From Ectocarpus siliculosus (Eukaryota; Sar; Phaeophyceae; Ectocarpales; Ectocarpaceae): DNA of 64,000 nucleotides. Position numbers and translations under genes: made by a program. Below are positions 13,044 to 25,120 of this stretch, one piece after another (positions within the stretch are counted from its first letter, which is position 1; each line of letters opens with the position of its first letter). The stretch spans positions 916,878-980,877 of the forward strand of contig FN649751.1 of the NCBI GenBank assembly GCA_000310025.1, written 5' to 3'. Under the pieces are notes generated by a model. The model had not been told where the DNA came from. It saw only the letters and a program-made list of their open reading frames with translations, and did not search any database.

Positions 13044-15082
13044 CTATTGTTTCCAAGCGAGCATCGAGTCGCGCCGTTCGCCCAGCAGAGCGTCGAGGGT
13101 ATCGTATTCGGGAGGGGCAAGGCTGAAGTCGGCAATCTTGCCGTTGTAGCCGGAAAAAATCTGAGGGAAACGGGTCGAGGAAAGCGCGAACGGACAGGTC
13201 CAGCCGGCGCGGCGGCGGAGAGACTATCAACTCGGTAACGTTTCGGGAGTGGGCCAGTTAAAACTAACGTGCAACCGTGGGGATTTCAGCTTCACCTTTC
13301 TGCACAATACGTCATGTCAAGAGAGGTTCGTGTATGTTCCTTTTTTGCTGTCTGGACCCACCTTTACCGAATCTGGTGCAAAACTTGCGTAGACCCACGT
13401 TCGGTTCAATGAATACCAACCACGCACGTTTTATTGCGTGGGGCTATCCAGAAACGACACTATGGCGGGGAATGTGGTCTACCTTTGAGAAAAAGCGTCA
13501 AGCATCTTGCTACAATAGTATACCTGGTCCCGAAGACAACGGTGGTATACACAGACAGGTCATTAATAATGGTCTGCTCAAATATGTTATGCGTGAAGCC
13601 CTGGCTTGTCACGCCGGACCGAAGGCAAGCCAGCTTGCTGCCACTTCCCCTACATACAGTCGCGATCCGTTCTCAAGCACACCTGTACGTGGGGCACCGA
13701 TCTGACGCCCATTTTCTTGCACAGAAGCCAATTGCTGCCCGAATCGACGCTGGCGAATTGCACGTCCGTTTTATCGCACTCGGAAAACTCAGCAGCCGTT
13801 TGCTTGAACTTTTCCTCGACCGCCTTGGAAGCTTTGCAGAGAGCTTTGCCGAACTTGACTACTACGAGAGAGCTGGGCCGGGTGGCGTCCAACAGCTGCG
13901 CCAGTTCCGTCTCGTCTCTCACGGTCTTCGAGAGGCGATAGTGCGTGGGTATCGGGATGGGGGGGTTCGGAAACGGTGAGGCAGCGAAGATAAAGCTTAC
14001 ACGAAACACGACTGTGCTATTGCTATTGAATGCTGTCAGGGCAGTCAGCTGCTACTCTATTTTCCTTTGTCATGCCCCTGGCGGTCACCCTATGCAACGC
14101 AAACCCACGCCCCCATTCATGCGAGCCCCACACAACAATGCAGGACTCCTCCTTACGGTGTGTCAGCGTGTGTGTGCGTGTCTGTAGTTCGTGTTTGTGT
14201 GCACCGATGTCACACTGAACACGTATAAACTGCCAGCAGGAACCATCCTCGTAAATTCCTATCCTCAACTCGACAGACAGTTTTAGAGCCGGGAAAAAAA
14301 AATGAATGCCAGATAAAGTCAGTCGAGTAAGAAGACTATATTCTGTTTTCTTACAGAAGCGGAACATGTTTTCTACCTGTGCTCTACTTACCCCCTGAGC
14401 AGTATCATAGTCTTCGCAGCAGTGTGATGTATATCTCCCCATTCTATCCGCGCTCAAAAACCCATGGTACTAGGTGCGGATGGAATTGGATCTGCTGCTG
14501 TACCCAACCGTCCCTTCAACTTTGTCAGCGAAAGCCATTCAGCGCCGGTCGGGGTTTGTATGCATACAGAAGATATCAAGAAGCGTTTTCTTCTCTCTTT
14601 ACACGCAATTATCGCGCTGCTCAGCCCGACATGAATACGAGACACAGAGAGCGTTTATGTACAACATGGAGGGCCGAAAACTGTGACTCGAACCCAAATC
14701 TCGGCCATGTGACGACGATACTTTATATGGTACCCGCGATTCAGCCCCAATAAGATTGTTGCGGGAACAGAATGCATGTATAGATGCGGCCAACTGCTGC
14801 ATCGAAGAGATGATAACCCCTTCCGATTCGGTCATATTGGCCCTGAGACTCATAAACTGTAGTGTGGTGTGAACCGATGCGTATGATGAATGCTGTCACA
14901 TACACTGACCTCACCTGGATCGATGAAGTTTCCCCCGAGTCATGATGCCAAAGAGCGGTCGATGGGTTGTACGCGCCAGGTAGATGTCCGGGAATCTTTG
15001 GGGCAGGTTTCGGGGTCGACGGGATCACGCTTCGAGGAGCCAGCCTCGCGGCCCGAGTAGCAACTGAGGAAGCAAGCTGCAT
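13044..15082 (-). CDS. Thioredoxin-like protein, CxxS type, predicted mitochondrial
   Basis: Three exons (minus strand): 15082-14915, 13925-13683, 13160-13044, all phase 0, giving 175 residues. Residues 1-20 (MQLASSVATRAARLAPRSVI) are Arg/Ala/Ser-rich with no acids, like a mitochondrial presequence. Residues 57-175 follow a thioredoxin fold: LVVVKFGKALCKASKAVEEKF aligns with the active-site strand and helix, with Cys86 and Ser89 where WCGPC would be, so the second active-site Cys is replaced by Ser. The cis-proline is seen in RSVPHVQIFSGY (Pro134). Known family members with CxxS can hold mixed disulphides or glutathionylated partners but lack classic dithiol reductase chemistry. Function here is inferred. 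The gene is head to head with a peroxiredoxin gene. The 5' end rests on the first in-frame ATG of an exon with a clear GTGAGG donor. Confidence 0.85.
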
Positions 15083-15733
15083 GCTGACTACTCGGCACGA
15101 GAGAGCGTGGTGGTTGCTCCTTTTTGCCCTTGCCTCTCCTGAGTAAAAGAGGTGAACGTTTGTAGTTGACTCGTTGAGGCGGCACGGTTGAGGAGGAGAG
15201 TTGTTGAAGAAATAGGTGACACCGCTGCAGAGGAGTTGTTGAAGAAAATTCGATACGGTTCATCATGCGCACGGAGAACATCAACCAGGGCCACACGCTT
15301 GATCGTCACACGACACGATTGAGATTGATAGGCGAGGTGCCGTAGTTCATACGAGGATGAGACGACCTACCGCAGTATGTATACACACACAACAGAGCTC
15401 ACCTCGACCCGTCGACTGGAAAGTAAAAGACGTGTGCCCCTCTGGCGCTGTTGTGTGTTGCCTGCTACCCAGAAATAAACCGAATGATCGATGCTCATGA
15501 TGGGCGCCGAACAAGAGCAGTGGCAGCGCGAAAAAAACACCGAGCAAGCAAAATTGCAAAATACATGCGAAACGCCAGAAAACGCCTCGTCATTCCGAGA
15601 AACCGTTGCCCCCCCTCCTCCGATACTATCTGCGGGGCGTGGACCCTCTGACTGCAATTGCAGCAGCAGCCTGACTCCTCCAGAGAAAAGGACGCCCTGG
15701 TGATTCCCACCACACCCCACCGCCGGGATCTAA
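15083..15733. promoter_or_regulatory. Shared 5' region of divergent thioredoxin-like and peroxiredoxin genes
   Basis: The start codons of the two divergent genes are 651 bp apart with no supported gene between. The interval must contain both 5' leaders and promoters and could act as one bidirectional promoter. I see no clear TATA box or palindromic operator. Confidence 0.45.
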
Positions 15734-18700
15734 ATGATGCCCTGCTCTAGCACCATGACGAAAGCCGTTCTGTTCTTGTCGGCGATGTCGTTCCTGACGG
15801 CAGACTGTTTTTACACCAATTACCATTTAGCCAGCGCACCCGTCCGCGTCCATCATCGTCGTGGGCGCACAAGCAGCAGCGCGGGCCCAGCGCCGAGATT
15901 AACGATGGATACGGCCGACGTGTGCCGCGGGGAGCAATCAACGCCAGGATGGGTGCGCCTCGCTCAAAGAAACTTGGCGCGCGTCCGTGTCGGCGATCGG
16001 CTTCCCGATTCGATCGTGAGGTAAGCTTTAGGCTACAAACATGTGCACTCCACGTACGCGGCTAACAGCGTTCGTTATACGCAGTTGCTGATGGTACGCC
16101 GGTCGCTGCACCAAGCGCATCCAAGGCCTAGGGGAGAGACACAAGTAGGAGTGCGTAGCGCTCCCTCCTGCAGGTTGATCTTGGTTGTGTCTGTCTGTAT
16201 TCCGCTTCACGGCGGCCTCCGCCCAGAATAGGTTCGTGTCCCGTGTGCACGGAGAATCAGCAGGTGGTGACGTACCTCTGGAGCAAGCAGACTATTGGCC
16301 GAAAAGAAGGTTTGCGTGTCTGTTCTATTATACGCGTAACACCGCGAGTACGTAGACAGGTGCTTGCACCTTGTTCCACTCGTGTCAGAAGTAGTGTTCC
16401 AAGGCCTGGCAAATATGAGCAGAGAAAGTGCACCATGATCCCGTTACCCCCCAGTTGAAATACAGCAGTACACGCAAAGAAAAAAAATGCACCTCCTGGG
16501 TGTGACCGTGCTGCTGACACCGCGAGGTGTCATCACAAATACTGACGACTCCCCAAGGATATAGTGACTTCTGTACATACAGCTGTAGTGTCGTTCGGGG
16601 GCTGGCAACGCGTACACCTCCAATCTTAGTTTCTTATGCACGTGGCTGATTCAGCCTGCTCTACAAACACGCCATTTAGAATGTATACATAATCTAACAG
16701 AAATACTACATACGCCCGTTCGAGAGAATACGCAGTACCGCAGTCTTTCTTTTGTGCAGTTTCGTTTGTGCCCAGGTTTGGTGCTATTACTTGAAGTCTC
16801 GGACGGAGAACCTCCGGCATTAGGGGGGGGTCGAACGTACGGCGTACACGACCGAAAAGGACAGCACGATTATTCGCTACTTTACCTTTCCTGAGCTCTG
16901 TATTTCCAGCTGGGGTAGTTGATTTGCGGTAGAGCAAGAGTGCAATTCTCCACCCGCGAGTTTTGTAAGACACCCGACCGGGAAACACATGCAGTACAAA
17001 AGCAGCAGGAAATCCAAAAAGGGGTAAAATAAGAAAGTTCAGTCACATCGCGTGTTTGGCAAACCGGTCAGTCCCCGTGCTAGGAAAAGCCGTGATCCCC
17101 TCATTTACGAACGAATGAAGGACGGAGCGGATGATATCTTGGGGGGAGGTCCACCGGGGTGCTGCCGGTTTTCGTGTGTGCGCCAAGGCAAGCTATTATG
17201 TGTACGTCGGGCGATGACACCAACACGACTGCATACGAAACATGAGTTTCCTCGAACACAAAAGTCTGTAGATTACTATGTACGTCAAACTTGCGACAAT
17301 AGGGGCCCTTTTTGAAGAGTACACATTACACTCAAGGAACTCAGATGCATGTGTTGACCCCCTTGCAGCGATGAACGTTGCGTGGCCGGCAAATATAATA
17401 CCTGTCCGACAACAAAGGTCAGTCCACCAACAGCAAAGGTCTGTCCAACCACAGCAAAAGTCAGCGAGAGTAACTGCTGTACACCAGCTGGTTCACGTGG
17501 GTGGACTCGTTGTTGAAACCCTGGACTTTTTGTTCTTTCTGGCGTTCGTTCAGGCGTCTCGACGATGACGGCATCGTGAAGGAGTTTTCGATCAGAGACG
17601 TCTTCGCCGGAAAGAAAGGAGTTCTAGTAGGCGTTCCGGGGGCGTTCACGCCCACCTGTTCGGCCGTCCATCTCCCCGAGTTCGTGGACAAGTCGGGAGT
17701 GCTCGCCGCGAAGGTATGTTCCGCGTTGTTGGTTGCGGAAGATACCACACCCGGTAGACCGTTTTTTCCGGCCAGATGACGGAAGATGATGTCCATGTAT
17801 CGAATGGTGCGTTTTGGGAAAGCTCTCGACAAGACGGTTCCGACACCGCCATGTTTGGCACGATCATTGCTGTGCCTGTAGCGGAGTATTCGAGCTTTGA
17901 GAATCGGTCCAGGGGGGGGGGGGTGGTATCTTCTGCAACCTACGGCTTTTTTGTGTACCGTAAGAGTGCGAGTCATCGCACTTCCCTTTGCCCTGATGTC
18001 ACAGTTTGCTCCATTGCTCCATCATGATCAAAAGCAGTTAGCAATGATGAGGCAAGGCGCTTTCAAATGATCCCGTCGAAAGTTTTCCTCACACGCGTCG
18101 TTCGGTGTTCGCACCCTCGCCCAAAGGGAGGAGAAAAAACTGTATTGAACGGAAGTAGTCACGACTGCCTCAGACGAGCGATCGGCCTGTTCGGTGCTGC
18201 TGGCTTGGGATCTTCTTTGTTTTTTTTAGTCGTGGTGACTGAATGTCCGTTCGATTCTTCCGTATGGAGTGCGGGGTATCCCACGATGGTTACAGGCACC
18301 AAACTCCGGACTCGCTACTACCAGCATATCGCTGTTTCGGCTATAGTTCCCTTCCGAGGCAGCCTCCCCGTGTCGACCGACACACGCGCCCTCATTCCTG
18401 CAAAACGGTTGCCTTTGAGCAGGGTGCCGAGCTCGTGGCGTTCATTTCCGTGAACGATGCGTACGTGATGAAGGCGTGGGAGGACAGCCAGCAGGCTAAG
18501 GACAAGGTGCTCATGCTCGCGGACGGCAACGGCGACCTCTCTGCTGCGGTAAGGCGGCCAGGACAACGTGTTTGGATGACAGAACCTAGAGCCTCGCCTT
18601 GGAGTCTCTACCGCGCGTGCCTTCCCTAGCCTTTAGCTCGCGTCTTGCGCACCTACCATTCCGCTAGGCAGCCGCCTGCAACTGCTGAGCCGTAGGCGTA

Positions 18701-19541
18701 TAGACCGACAAGTTGCATACCTTGCTAGTGAACGGCTCGTGCTACTGTGCTCTTGTTTGCTGGCAGCGTTTCCTCACGCAGAGCATGTCATGGTCTCCCT
18801 TGATAAAATAGCTGCTTTTTGTCGGCATCTCACAATGAACGTCTTTCCCCCCCCCTGTCTTCCCCCCTCTCCCCCCCCCCCCCTCCCACCGCACCGCTTG
18901 TTTATTCCCTCGCACACGACGCGCTTGTGCAGCTGGGCATGATGGTAGACCTCTCGGCGCAGGGCATGGGCCCCCGGTGCAAGCGCTTCCTCTGCGTGGT
19001 CGAGGACGGAGTGGTGACGCACACCCGGATGGGCGACACGGTGGAGCTGGTCTCGGCCAGCGCGGTGGAGAAGGTGCTGTCCGGCACGGACGGGGGAGAG
19101 CGGGGACCCCGCAAGGGCGGTCTGTTCGAGAAGCTGCTGGGGAGGGAGGTCGAGGCGAGGGCAGCCGAGGCGGGGGCTTCGGGGAGCGGAGGCCTGCTAC
19201 CGGTTAGTTTGTTTTTTCTTCGTTTTCTGCACGTGCACCGAATAGACAATTTTCTTATGTGGTCACCGAATAGGTACTTCACTTCGTGCGGCCGATTTTA
19301 TTGCCGTACATACCGCGAAAAATACAAGTAAGTTTAGTCCGCTCGCCGGGTGACGGCTAGGCTAGCGTCGCTTCACTATTCGCTGTGCTGTCTACTAAGT
19401 CTGCATCTCGGTACGCGATAGACGTAGCAGAGGGCAGCGGATATGACCACTGATGCCTCTGCGATCAGGAGTGTGTTAGAGGAGGCGTGTGTTCAGGTGT
19501 CGGGTGGCGATGGTTGGCATGTGAATATTGATCCGGACTAG
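15734..19541 (+). CDS. PRXII: Type II (PRX5-like) peroxiredoxin, predicted plastid, 1-Cys-like
   Basis: Peroxiredoxins reduce H2O2 and alkyl hydroperoxides with a reactive Cys. Exons: 15734-16020, 17554-17713, 18423-18548, 18933-19202, 19431-19541; GT/AG borders and phases all agree, giving 317 residues. Residues 8-30 form a signal peptide (KAVLFLSAMSFLTADCFY) with Phe at the likely +1 site, followed by a basic, Ser-rich transit-like segment, typical of complex-plastid import. VRVGDRLPDS opens the mature enzyme. VGVPGAFTPTC holds the peroxidatic Cys131; GPRCKRF gives the catalytic Arg region. At the plant-type resolving position, 25 residues on, there is Phe156 (LVAFISVND) where Cys is usual. 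Other Cys residues are 207, 212 and one in the last exon. About 80 residues extend past the core, including a disordered stretch and the last 36-residue exon, which is the least certain part. Confidence 0.92.
17721..17945. mobile_element. TA-family MITE, copy in peroxiredoxin intron
   Basis: This stretch begins 7 nt after the exon 2 boundary. The ends (GGTTGCGGAAGATACCAC and its inverted counterpart at the right) and the core (AAAGCTCTCGACAAGACGG) match the better preserved copy at 43359-43575. A poly-G run interrupts the right arm. The terminal TA duplication is no longer clear. A nearby plus frame reading into it is intron read-through. Confidence 0.75.
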
Positions 19542-19910
19542 TCGTTTGTTGCGAAAGGCTAGCCGCCCATGGTCACGCGTGCTGTTCTTGGAACACCGTT
19601 CAGAAGGCAACGAAACACAGCGCGCAATAACTCGGCTGATCTCTTACCAACACGGACTGCTGTGGTCATCGTCGTCTGAAGGGCGGCATTTCTTCGCCAG
19701 CCGTGTTGGAAAGATTCCGAAAACAAACAAAGGAAATCCGATAAGGGGAGATGAACGCCTCCCTCCCCCGCCGTCGCACCAGAAAGTCTTAATTTTCGGA
19801 TATTCACGAGAACACAAACCCCATGCGACAGCCGCCTTCGGCCTCGGCTAGACCATATAGACCGGTGGACTCAATCTCGAGAGAACTGAAGTAGCACGCG
19901 CCACCGAATA

Positions 19911-20141
19911 CCGTAGGCTGCGTGAGTTATACCACATGTCACACCGCTGGACCGATTTTTCAAGGTCCGATTTCTCTGCTGCAGTCTAGCAATGGCGCCG
20001 GAAATGATGGCGGTGGAACCGTGTTGTCGAGAGCTTTCCGAAAAAGTATCATTTGATTTTGGCGTCCTGTCACGGTGGAGTTTTTCGAGCTGAACAATCG
20101 GTACAGGGGGGGGTGGTATTTTTGGCCAACCTAGCATGCGG
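19911..20141. mobile_element. TA-family MITE, intact-looking copy
   Basis: It starts CCGTAGGCTGCGTGAG and ends GCATGCGG, with TA directly outside both ends (19909-19910 and 20142-20143). Inner arms contain TGGACCGATTTTTCAAGG and the inverted TCGGTACAGGGGGG. The core is the reverse complement of the core in the other two copies, so this copy lies in the opposite direction. Confidence 0.8.
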
Positions 20142-20686
20142 TAGGGTCACTGGTGACGCGTTTCGAAGTACAAGAGGGTTTATTTGCCATGTTGTTCTTT
20201 GTCAGATTCCAGACTAAAGGGCAGGCTCGGAAGGCTGCTTTACGTTCGTCATTTTTGTTTACTTTCCCTTGTTTGCTTTGGCAGCAAACATGGAATGCAG
20301 ATAAGTTGCCAGTGACTCGCACCAATAACATGCATGGAAAAACTGGACGCATAACGAAAAGAGAGCCCGATCCTTCCAGCCTTATCCACACAACCGTACT
20401 TCCGGTCATATCCCGCCCGCAAATCGATCCAACCGCTCTGCAGGCGTAAGGCTTGGGTGCTGCACCGCGGTACGCAAAACTCCAACCCGATTTCCGGAAG
20501 AAACTGCCTGCGCTCGTGGAGGCGCATCAGGAAATAGTGAAGGTGACCACCCTCTCGCGTTCTCAGCTGGGCATGAGGAACAGGCCAGCGAGCTACGAGA
20601 AGACGGTTGATTCGCGGTGTGCTCTGCCATGCGGCCTGGCGTGGGGAGCTTTGGCCTCGGGACTGTATATCCAACCATCCGCTCCC

Positions 20687-20740
20687 AAGGCGTGGCGTGG
20701 GACCAAGGCGTGGCGTGGGACCAAGGCGTGGCGTGGGACC
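20687..20740. repeat. 18-bp tandem repeat, three identical units
   Basis: The unit AAGGCGTGGCGTGGGACC is present three times without change. Because 18 is a multiple of 3, it leaves frames open on both strands (SHATPW repeated on minus, KAWRGT on plus). There is no other sign of coding. Confidence 0.9.
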
Positions 20741-22271
20741 CGCAATCGGCCGGGCCGATCGGCTTGCTTGCGCGAGCCTTTTTTTTTTTTTTTTCCTGCG
20801 AAGAATTACACCTTGTTCGTGAAAGCCAGCGTAGTAGGAGTGCTCTCAGCAGCCTTGTGGATAGGGTTACGCTCGTTGCTCGTTCGGTGGTTGGTTTCGC
20901 GAGGCGCATGTCAGCGAGATGCCTCGAAATATGAGGGCACAAGGCGCTTGCCGAATCCTTCGCATCAAACAGAACCCGACTCGTGCTATGATTTGTCACA
21001 TCTCAAACCAACGCCTGCTGTACCCGGTAGTTGAGTTATGACTCGTGTTGCCAGGCTTGAGAAGTGAACCCACGATATGTGGAGTGGGAAAGGCGCAATC
21101 AATAGACGGGAGGCTCAGACCCTTGAGGGCAGGCATAGATCCATGTTTGGGAAGAAGGAGAGGGCGTCCCCACCGAGACACTGTTCGACCTTCAGGCTCT
21201 TGGCGGCACCAAGCGGCAACGGACACACGAATCCTGTGAAATAGTAAGGTCGCGTTGACCCACGACACCTTTCTTGTGTTGCTCAGAATGGAGTTACTGT
21301 AACGGTGACCGCGAGAATGACGGGGGGGGGGAGGGGGGGCAGAGATGGTCAGGGTGTCGTTAGGGGCAAAAAGGGTTTTGTTATGAGCGTTCCTTCGTTC
21401 CGGCTGTGGAAATGTTGGTGGGAATTGCGTGCTTGAGCGTAGTTGGAGTTGGCGGAAATTTACAACGTGTAGACAGGGACGATTAAGAGGGGACTTGCAG
21501 CATGGTAACTGAGTTGTGTTGGGTATTTCGTGCAGAAGAGGCTGGCTCTTATGAAGTATTGGTTTTGCGTATCACCGGCTCCATGATTACTTTATGGCTG
21601 AAAGTAGACCGTACCAGCCAACCCTTCGGTCCCTGGTATCTGTCGTGGCATGATAAATGACTTCGTGTCTGTCTGACATCGTGTTGGTAATATGTTGGTT
21701 GTCAAGGGTGTTAAGCGTAATGTGACACGTTCCATGGTTCATTGTGTTGGGATTCGTGAGGCTTTTGCGCTAGGGCACGCTATCTTTTGGTTGGGGTCGT
21801 AGTCCAATAGATTATCCTGTTTAGGTGCTGCGCTGCAGAGTTCAGTCGACGGCAGCGCAAGGTGCCTGTGCATTTTCAGTAAGTTTGGTGAAAGCAATGC
21901 CACCCTAGGCTGTGCGAAGCAGAGCAAGCACCATCTCCGGAACCTTTCCGCGTTGGCTGTCTCTCGTGGACATCACACAATGGAGGTGCTACCCCACCGC
22001 CCACACACCCCACCCCACCTGACATGACAGCTTCGGGAACAGCGTTTCTTGGATCGAGGTCGGTCATGGTATTGTTTGGGCGCGCGGCCGGGATTCCTTC
22101 TTGAAGGTCGCGATTCGCGGATGATCGTTCCTTTCGTGTGAGAAAAACAAGCTCGATTTCTACATTCGGTACATAGTCGACACACATGTCGGTTTCGTGT
22201 ACAACGCATGCTGCCATCCTTCAATGTGTCCGGCACTCGCCTCTACGTACCCAGCGTACCGATTTCGAGCC

Positions 22272-22463
22272 TTTTCTCGAGGATCCCGGGTCCCAGAAAT
22301 ACCCTGCGGTGGGTGCACACGAGTTGGCTTCACCAGCAATGAAATGAACTCTGGGTTTCGAGAAAAGGGGATGCGAAGACCCCAGGTTACAGAAGCACCC
22401 GGCGGTGGGTGCATACGAGTTGGCTCCGGCATTGATGCAGCGCTCTGGTCGAAGAGCGAAGGG
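22272..22463. repeat. Diverged 96-bp tandem duplication
   Basis: GGTGGGTGCACACGAGTTGG at 22308 recurs as GGTGGGTGCATACGAGTTGG at 22404. The surrounding sequence also aligns at a spacing of 96 bp, with many substitutions. The spacing keeps frame on the plus strand, but no gene could be built around it. Confidence 0.65.
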
Positions 22464-24187
22464 TCAGACTGCTGTCGTCGTCCGCCGCAGAAAACGAAAG
22501 AGTGGGTGGTGACGAGCCACACAGGGGTACCTCGGTGTCTCGCGACGGCAGAACAATGAAATAATATGAGTCTTGGGGACCAAAGATTGCTCTGTCTTGC
22601 TGCGGACCGCGACCATGTATATTCGGTAGTCGATAAGCCGTGACACACCCAAGAACGCCTCGCTAATCCTACACATTCGCAACGCGGCTTGCCTCAGCCT
22701 GTCCTCTAGATGGTTCTCGGAAGCTGTTTGTTTTAAGGTGGGGGTCGATGACGGTTTCGTCATGCACATCCCTCGTTGTCACTCAGGAAGGCGAACTACA
22801 GTACTCCGGGACGAATGTCACGCCTACAACAGTACTCGAAGTTTTGAGCTCTTGACCTAGACCGCATCGAAGAAATATTTTCGACGATGCTTAAGATCAC
22901 GGGGGTTGGCAGGCATATAACCTGTTTGTGGTGTCCTAGCCGAATAAATTCTCTACTTCGCTGGCCGTGGGGTACTTATGGTATCACTATGTACCTACCG
23001 TAGAATTTCCGCCAAGACCTAGCAGCAGATATTTGACCAACATCCGAACATATATTACAACATCCACGCACTCACCCATTGCACCAGATCTCTAGATACA
23101 TGCCGTCCACTTTTCTTTTCAAACCTCCACAAGAAAATTCTCGAGAAATTCTCCAATGCACAAGCGCGTGGAACCTTTTTCTCAGGCCCCCGTCTTTCTG
23201 TATCACGACCAATAACGTCCGATTTGTCGGATATGTCGAGAAACACGGCACAACCGACGGCTCACAGAACAACTATCTCTACATTTTGAGGGGCTCAACT
23301 GCTGTCTAGACGCATTCATTCGCGGCAATACAGGAGGGGGCCAACAGATAGATGTGGTGACAGGGCGGGGACAGGAATGGTCACCGTTTCGAACGACACC
23401 TTCGAAAAACCGAATCACCGCAAACCGCAAGCAATTTTCAGAGATCACGCAGTTTCCGGTACATGACCCCAACCACTTTAACTGCCGATCCCCTCGTACG
23501 TGTTATCACATAACGTCGACGTCCGCGCGCAACACAGCACATAACAAACAATCCTACTTAGGACCGGGATGCTACACTGGAACTAAACAAGACCGCCATA
23601 TCGTCCAAGGGCCATGCCCCGGAGAAAGGCGTTATGTCAACAGCTGCGGCGAAAGAAACCGAAGAGTTCACTACTGCGCGGTCAAGACATGGCGCGCCAT
23701 TCCTGCAGCTCCCGGCAACCCGATTGCTGGCGCGTCTATCGTGTTCACCCATCGCAATAGACCGTGTTCGGTCCATCGGCCGTCGCGGTAGTAGTAGCAG
23801 AGCGTTTGGTGTTTGCCGGAAGAGAAAGGTTCCAACGCACCGAACAGTTGGTATTCGACGATCGTCATCGCGACAAGGGAGATTCAGGGTCGTGGAACAA
23901 TATCCAGTGTGTGCGCCGGCGTGTGCACGCATGGCCGAGATGAACGGCACGTTGCAAGGGGGATGGCGCGAATTGGAGTCGACGACGCATCACGCGCGCG
24001 GGGGGGGGGGGGTGGGGGGGGGGGGGGGGGGGGACGTGTTTTGAAAGCTCCAACAACCGTCACCAAAACTCCCCCCCTGCATCTCGAGCAGTCGTCGTCC
24101 AGATGATGTCGCTCTGCTTCATTCGACCTGCCAATACTGATTAAAAAACCCAACCATTGGTGGATACCAACAACTCCCCCCGCGTAG

Positions 24188-24287
24188 NNNNNNNNNNNNN
24201 NNNNNNNNNNNNNNNNNNNNNNNNNNNNNNNNNNNNNNNNNNNNNNNNNNNNNNNNNNNNNNNNNNNNNNNNNNNNNNNNNNNNNNN
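24188..24287. other. Assembly gap (100 N) between G homopolymers
   Basis: One hundred N are followed directly by a G run to 24317; another long G run lies at 24001-24033. The sequence probably failed at poly-G. Translated frames crossing this gap are meaningless. Confidence 0.98.
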
Positions 24288-24318
<31 letters not shown>

Positions 24319-25074
24319 GGGATTGTGAAACAAGTATCATCACTTCCGAACACCGCCCACCTGACATTGGACACAGGGTGGGCAAAACGTTTCTGGTTGG
24401 AGTGGCGAGGGTGGCGAAAATGCTTGAAAATCCCGAACCGGGTGTGTATGCCTCCCAAACTTCATCGTTGAAGGCACTGATCCCCGCAGGCACGAAAAAA
24501 CAGGAATCAATATAATCCGCCAATTTACTTCGAGAGATGGCCAGGAAAACTCTTGCAAGAAACGCTAACTCCGCCGGCAAGCGCCAAGAATTTCTCTAGG
24601 CGTCACACTACGATGCGTCTCAAATGTCGCAACAAACGCTGCAGCGCAGCAGCATCTTCGTGCTTGTCTGATTTCGCAACGGGTAGAATATTTCCTACTG
24701 AGAGTGTAGAATCGAACGAATGACCCATGAAGAGCCTGGTTCGTTGGATTAGAGCCACTGCCACCAGCGTGCCCATGTGCATGAATGCCATACTCGAAAG
24801 TTCACGCGTAAGTGAAAACGTCAGCCGCCCTTGACAGCAAAATCCACCTCAACACGTGAGAAAAGACGCCAAGTCATCACAAAAAAAAAGGAAGTGGGCA
24901 TGTCCACTGGCCGCTATCCCGAACTCCCCACGGAAGTTTTTGAAGAAGGGGAGACACTGGTTGACAAAAAATGAACATATTGACCACGGTGATGGACCAA
25001 AAAAACGCATAAAACAAACTGCGAATTCACGCCGGGGTCAAGTCGAAAGCGCACCACAAGATCTTCAGCGAAAT

Positions 25075-25107
25075 GAATCGAATCGAATCGAATCGAATCG
25101 AATCGAA
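25075..25107. repeat. (GAATC)n pentanucleotide microsatellite
   Basis: About six units of GAATC end 14 bp beyond the OMA1 stop codon, in its presumed 3' untranslated region. A short run of the same pentamer (GATTCGATTCGATT) lies at about 28130-28143, beside the acceptor of an OMA1 exon. Confidence 0.9.
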
Positions 25108-25120
25108 GGCAGGCAGGCAG

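Larger units (their letters stand above)
19542..25120. other. Interval without a supported gene
   Basis: Between the stop codons of the peroxiredoxin and OMA1 genes I find no frame with a known domain. It contains a MITE (19911-20141), an 18-bp triplicate (20687-20740), a diverged 96-bp duplication (22272-22463), G-runs at 21321-21339 and 24001-24033, and an assembly gap. Open frames of 60-200 codons at 20406-21034 on both strands run through the 18-bp repeat and look like chance frames. Confidence 0.5.

Noticed and set aside
14665-14750. Possible minus-strand tRNA (GGGTTCGAGTC looks like a T-loop)
   Set aside because: No A box at the proper distance and no cloverleaf could be folded by eye.
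23884-24580. Long frames crossing the N gap
   Set aside because: They consist of poly-Pro/poly-Gly from the G/C homopolymers and translated N; no real sequence supports them.
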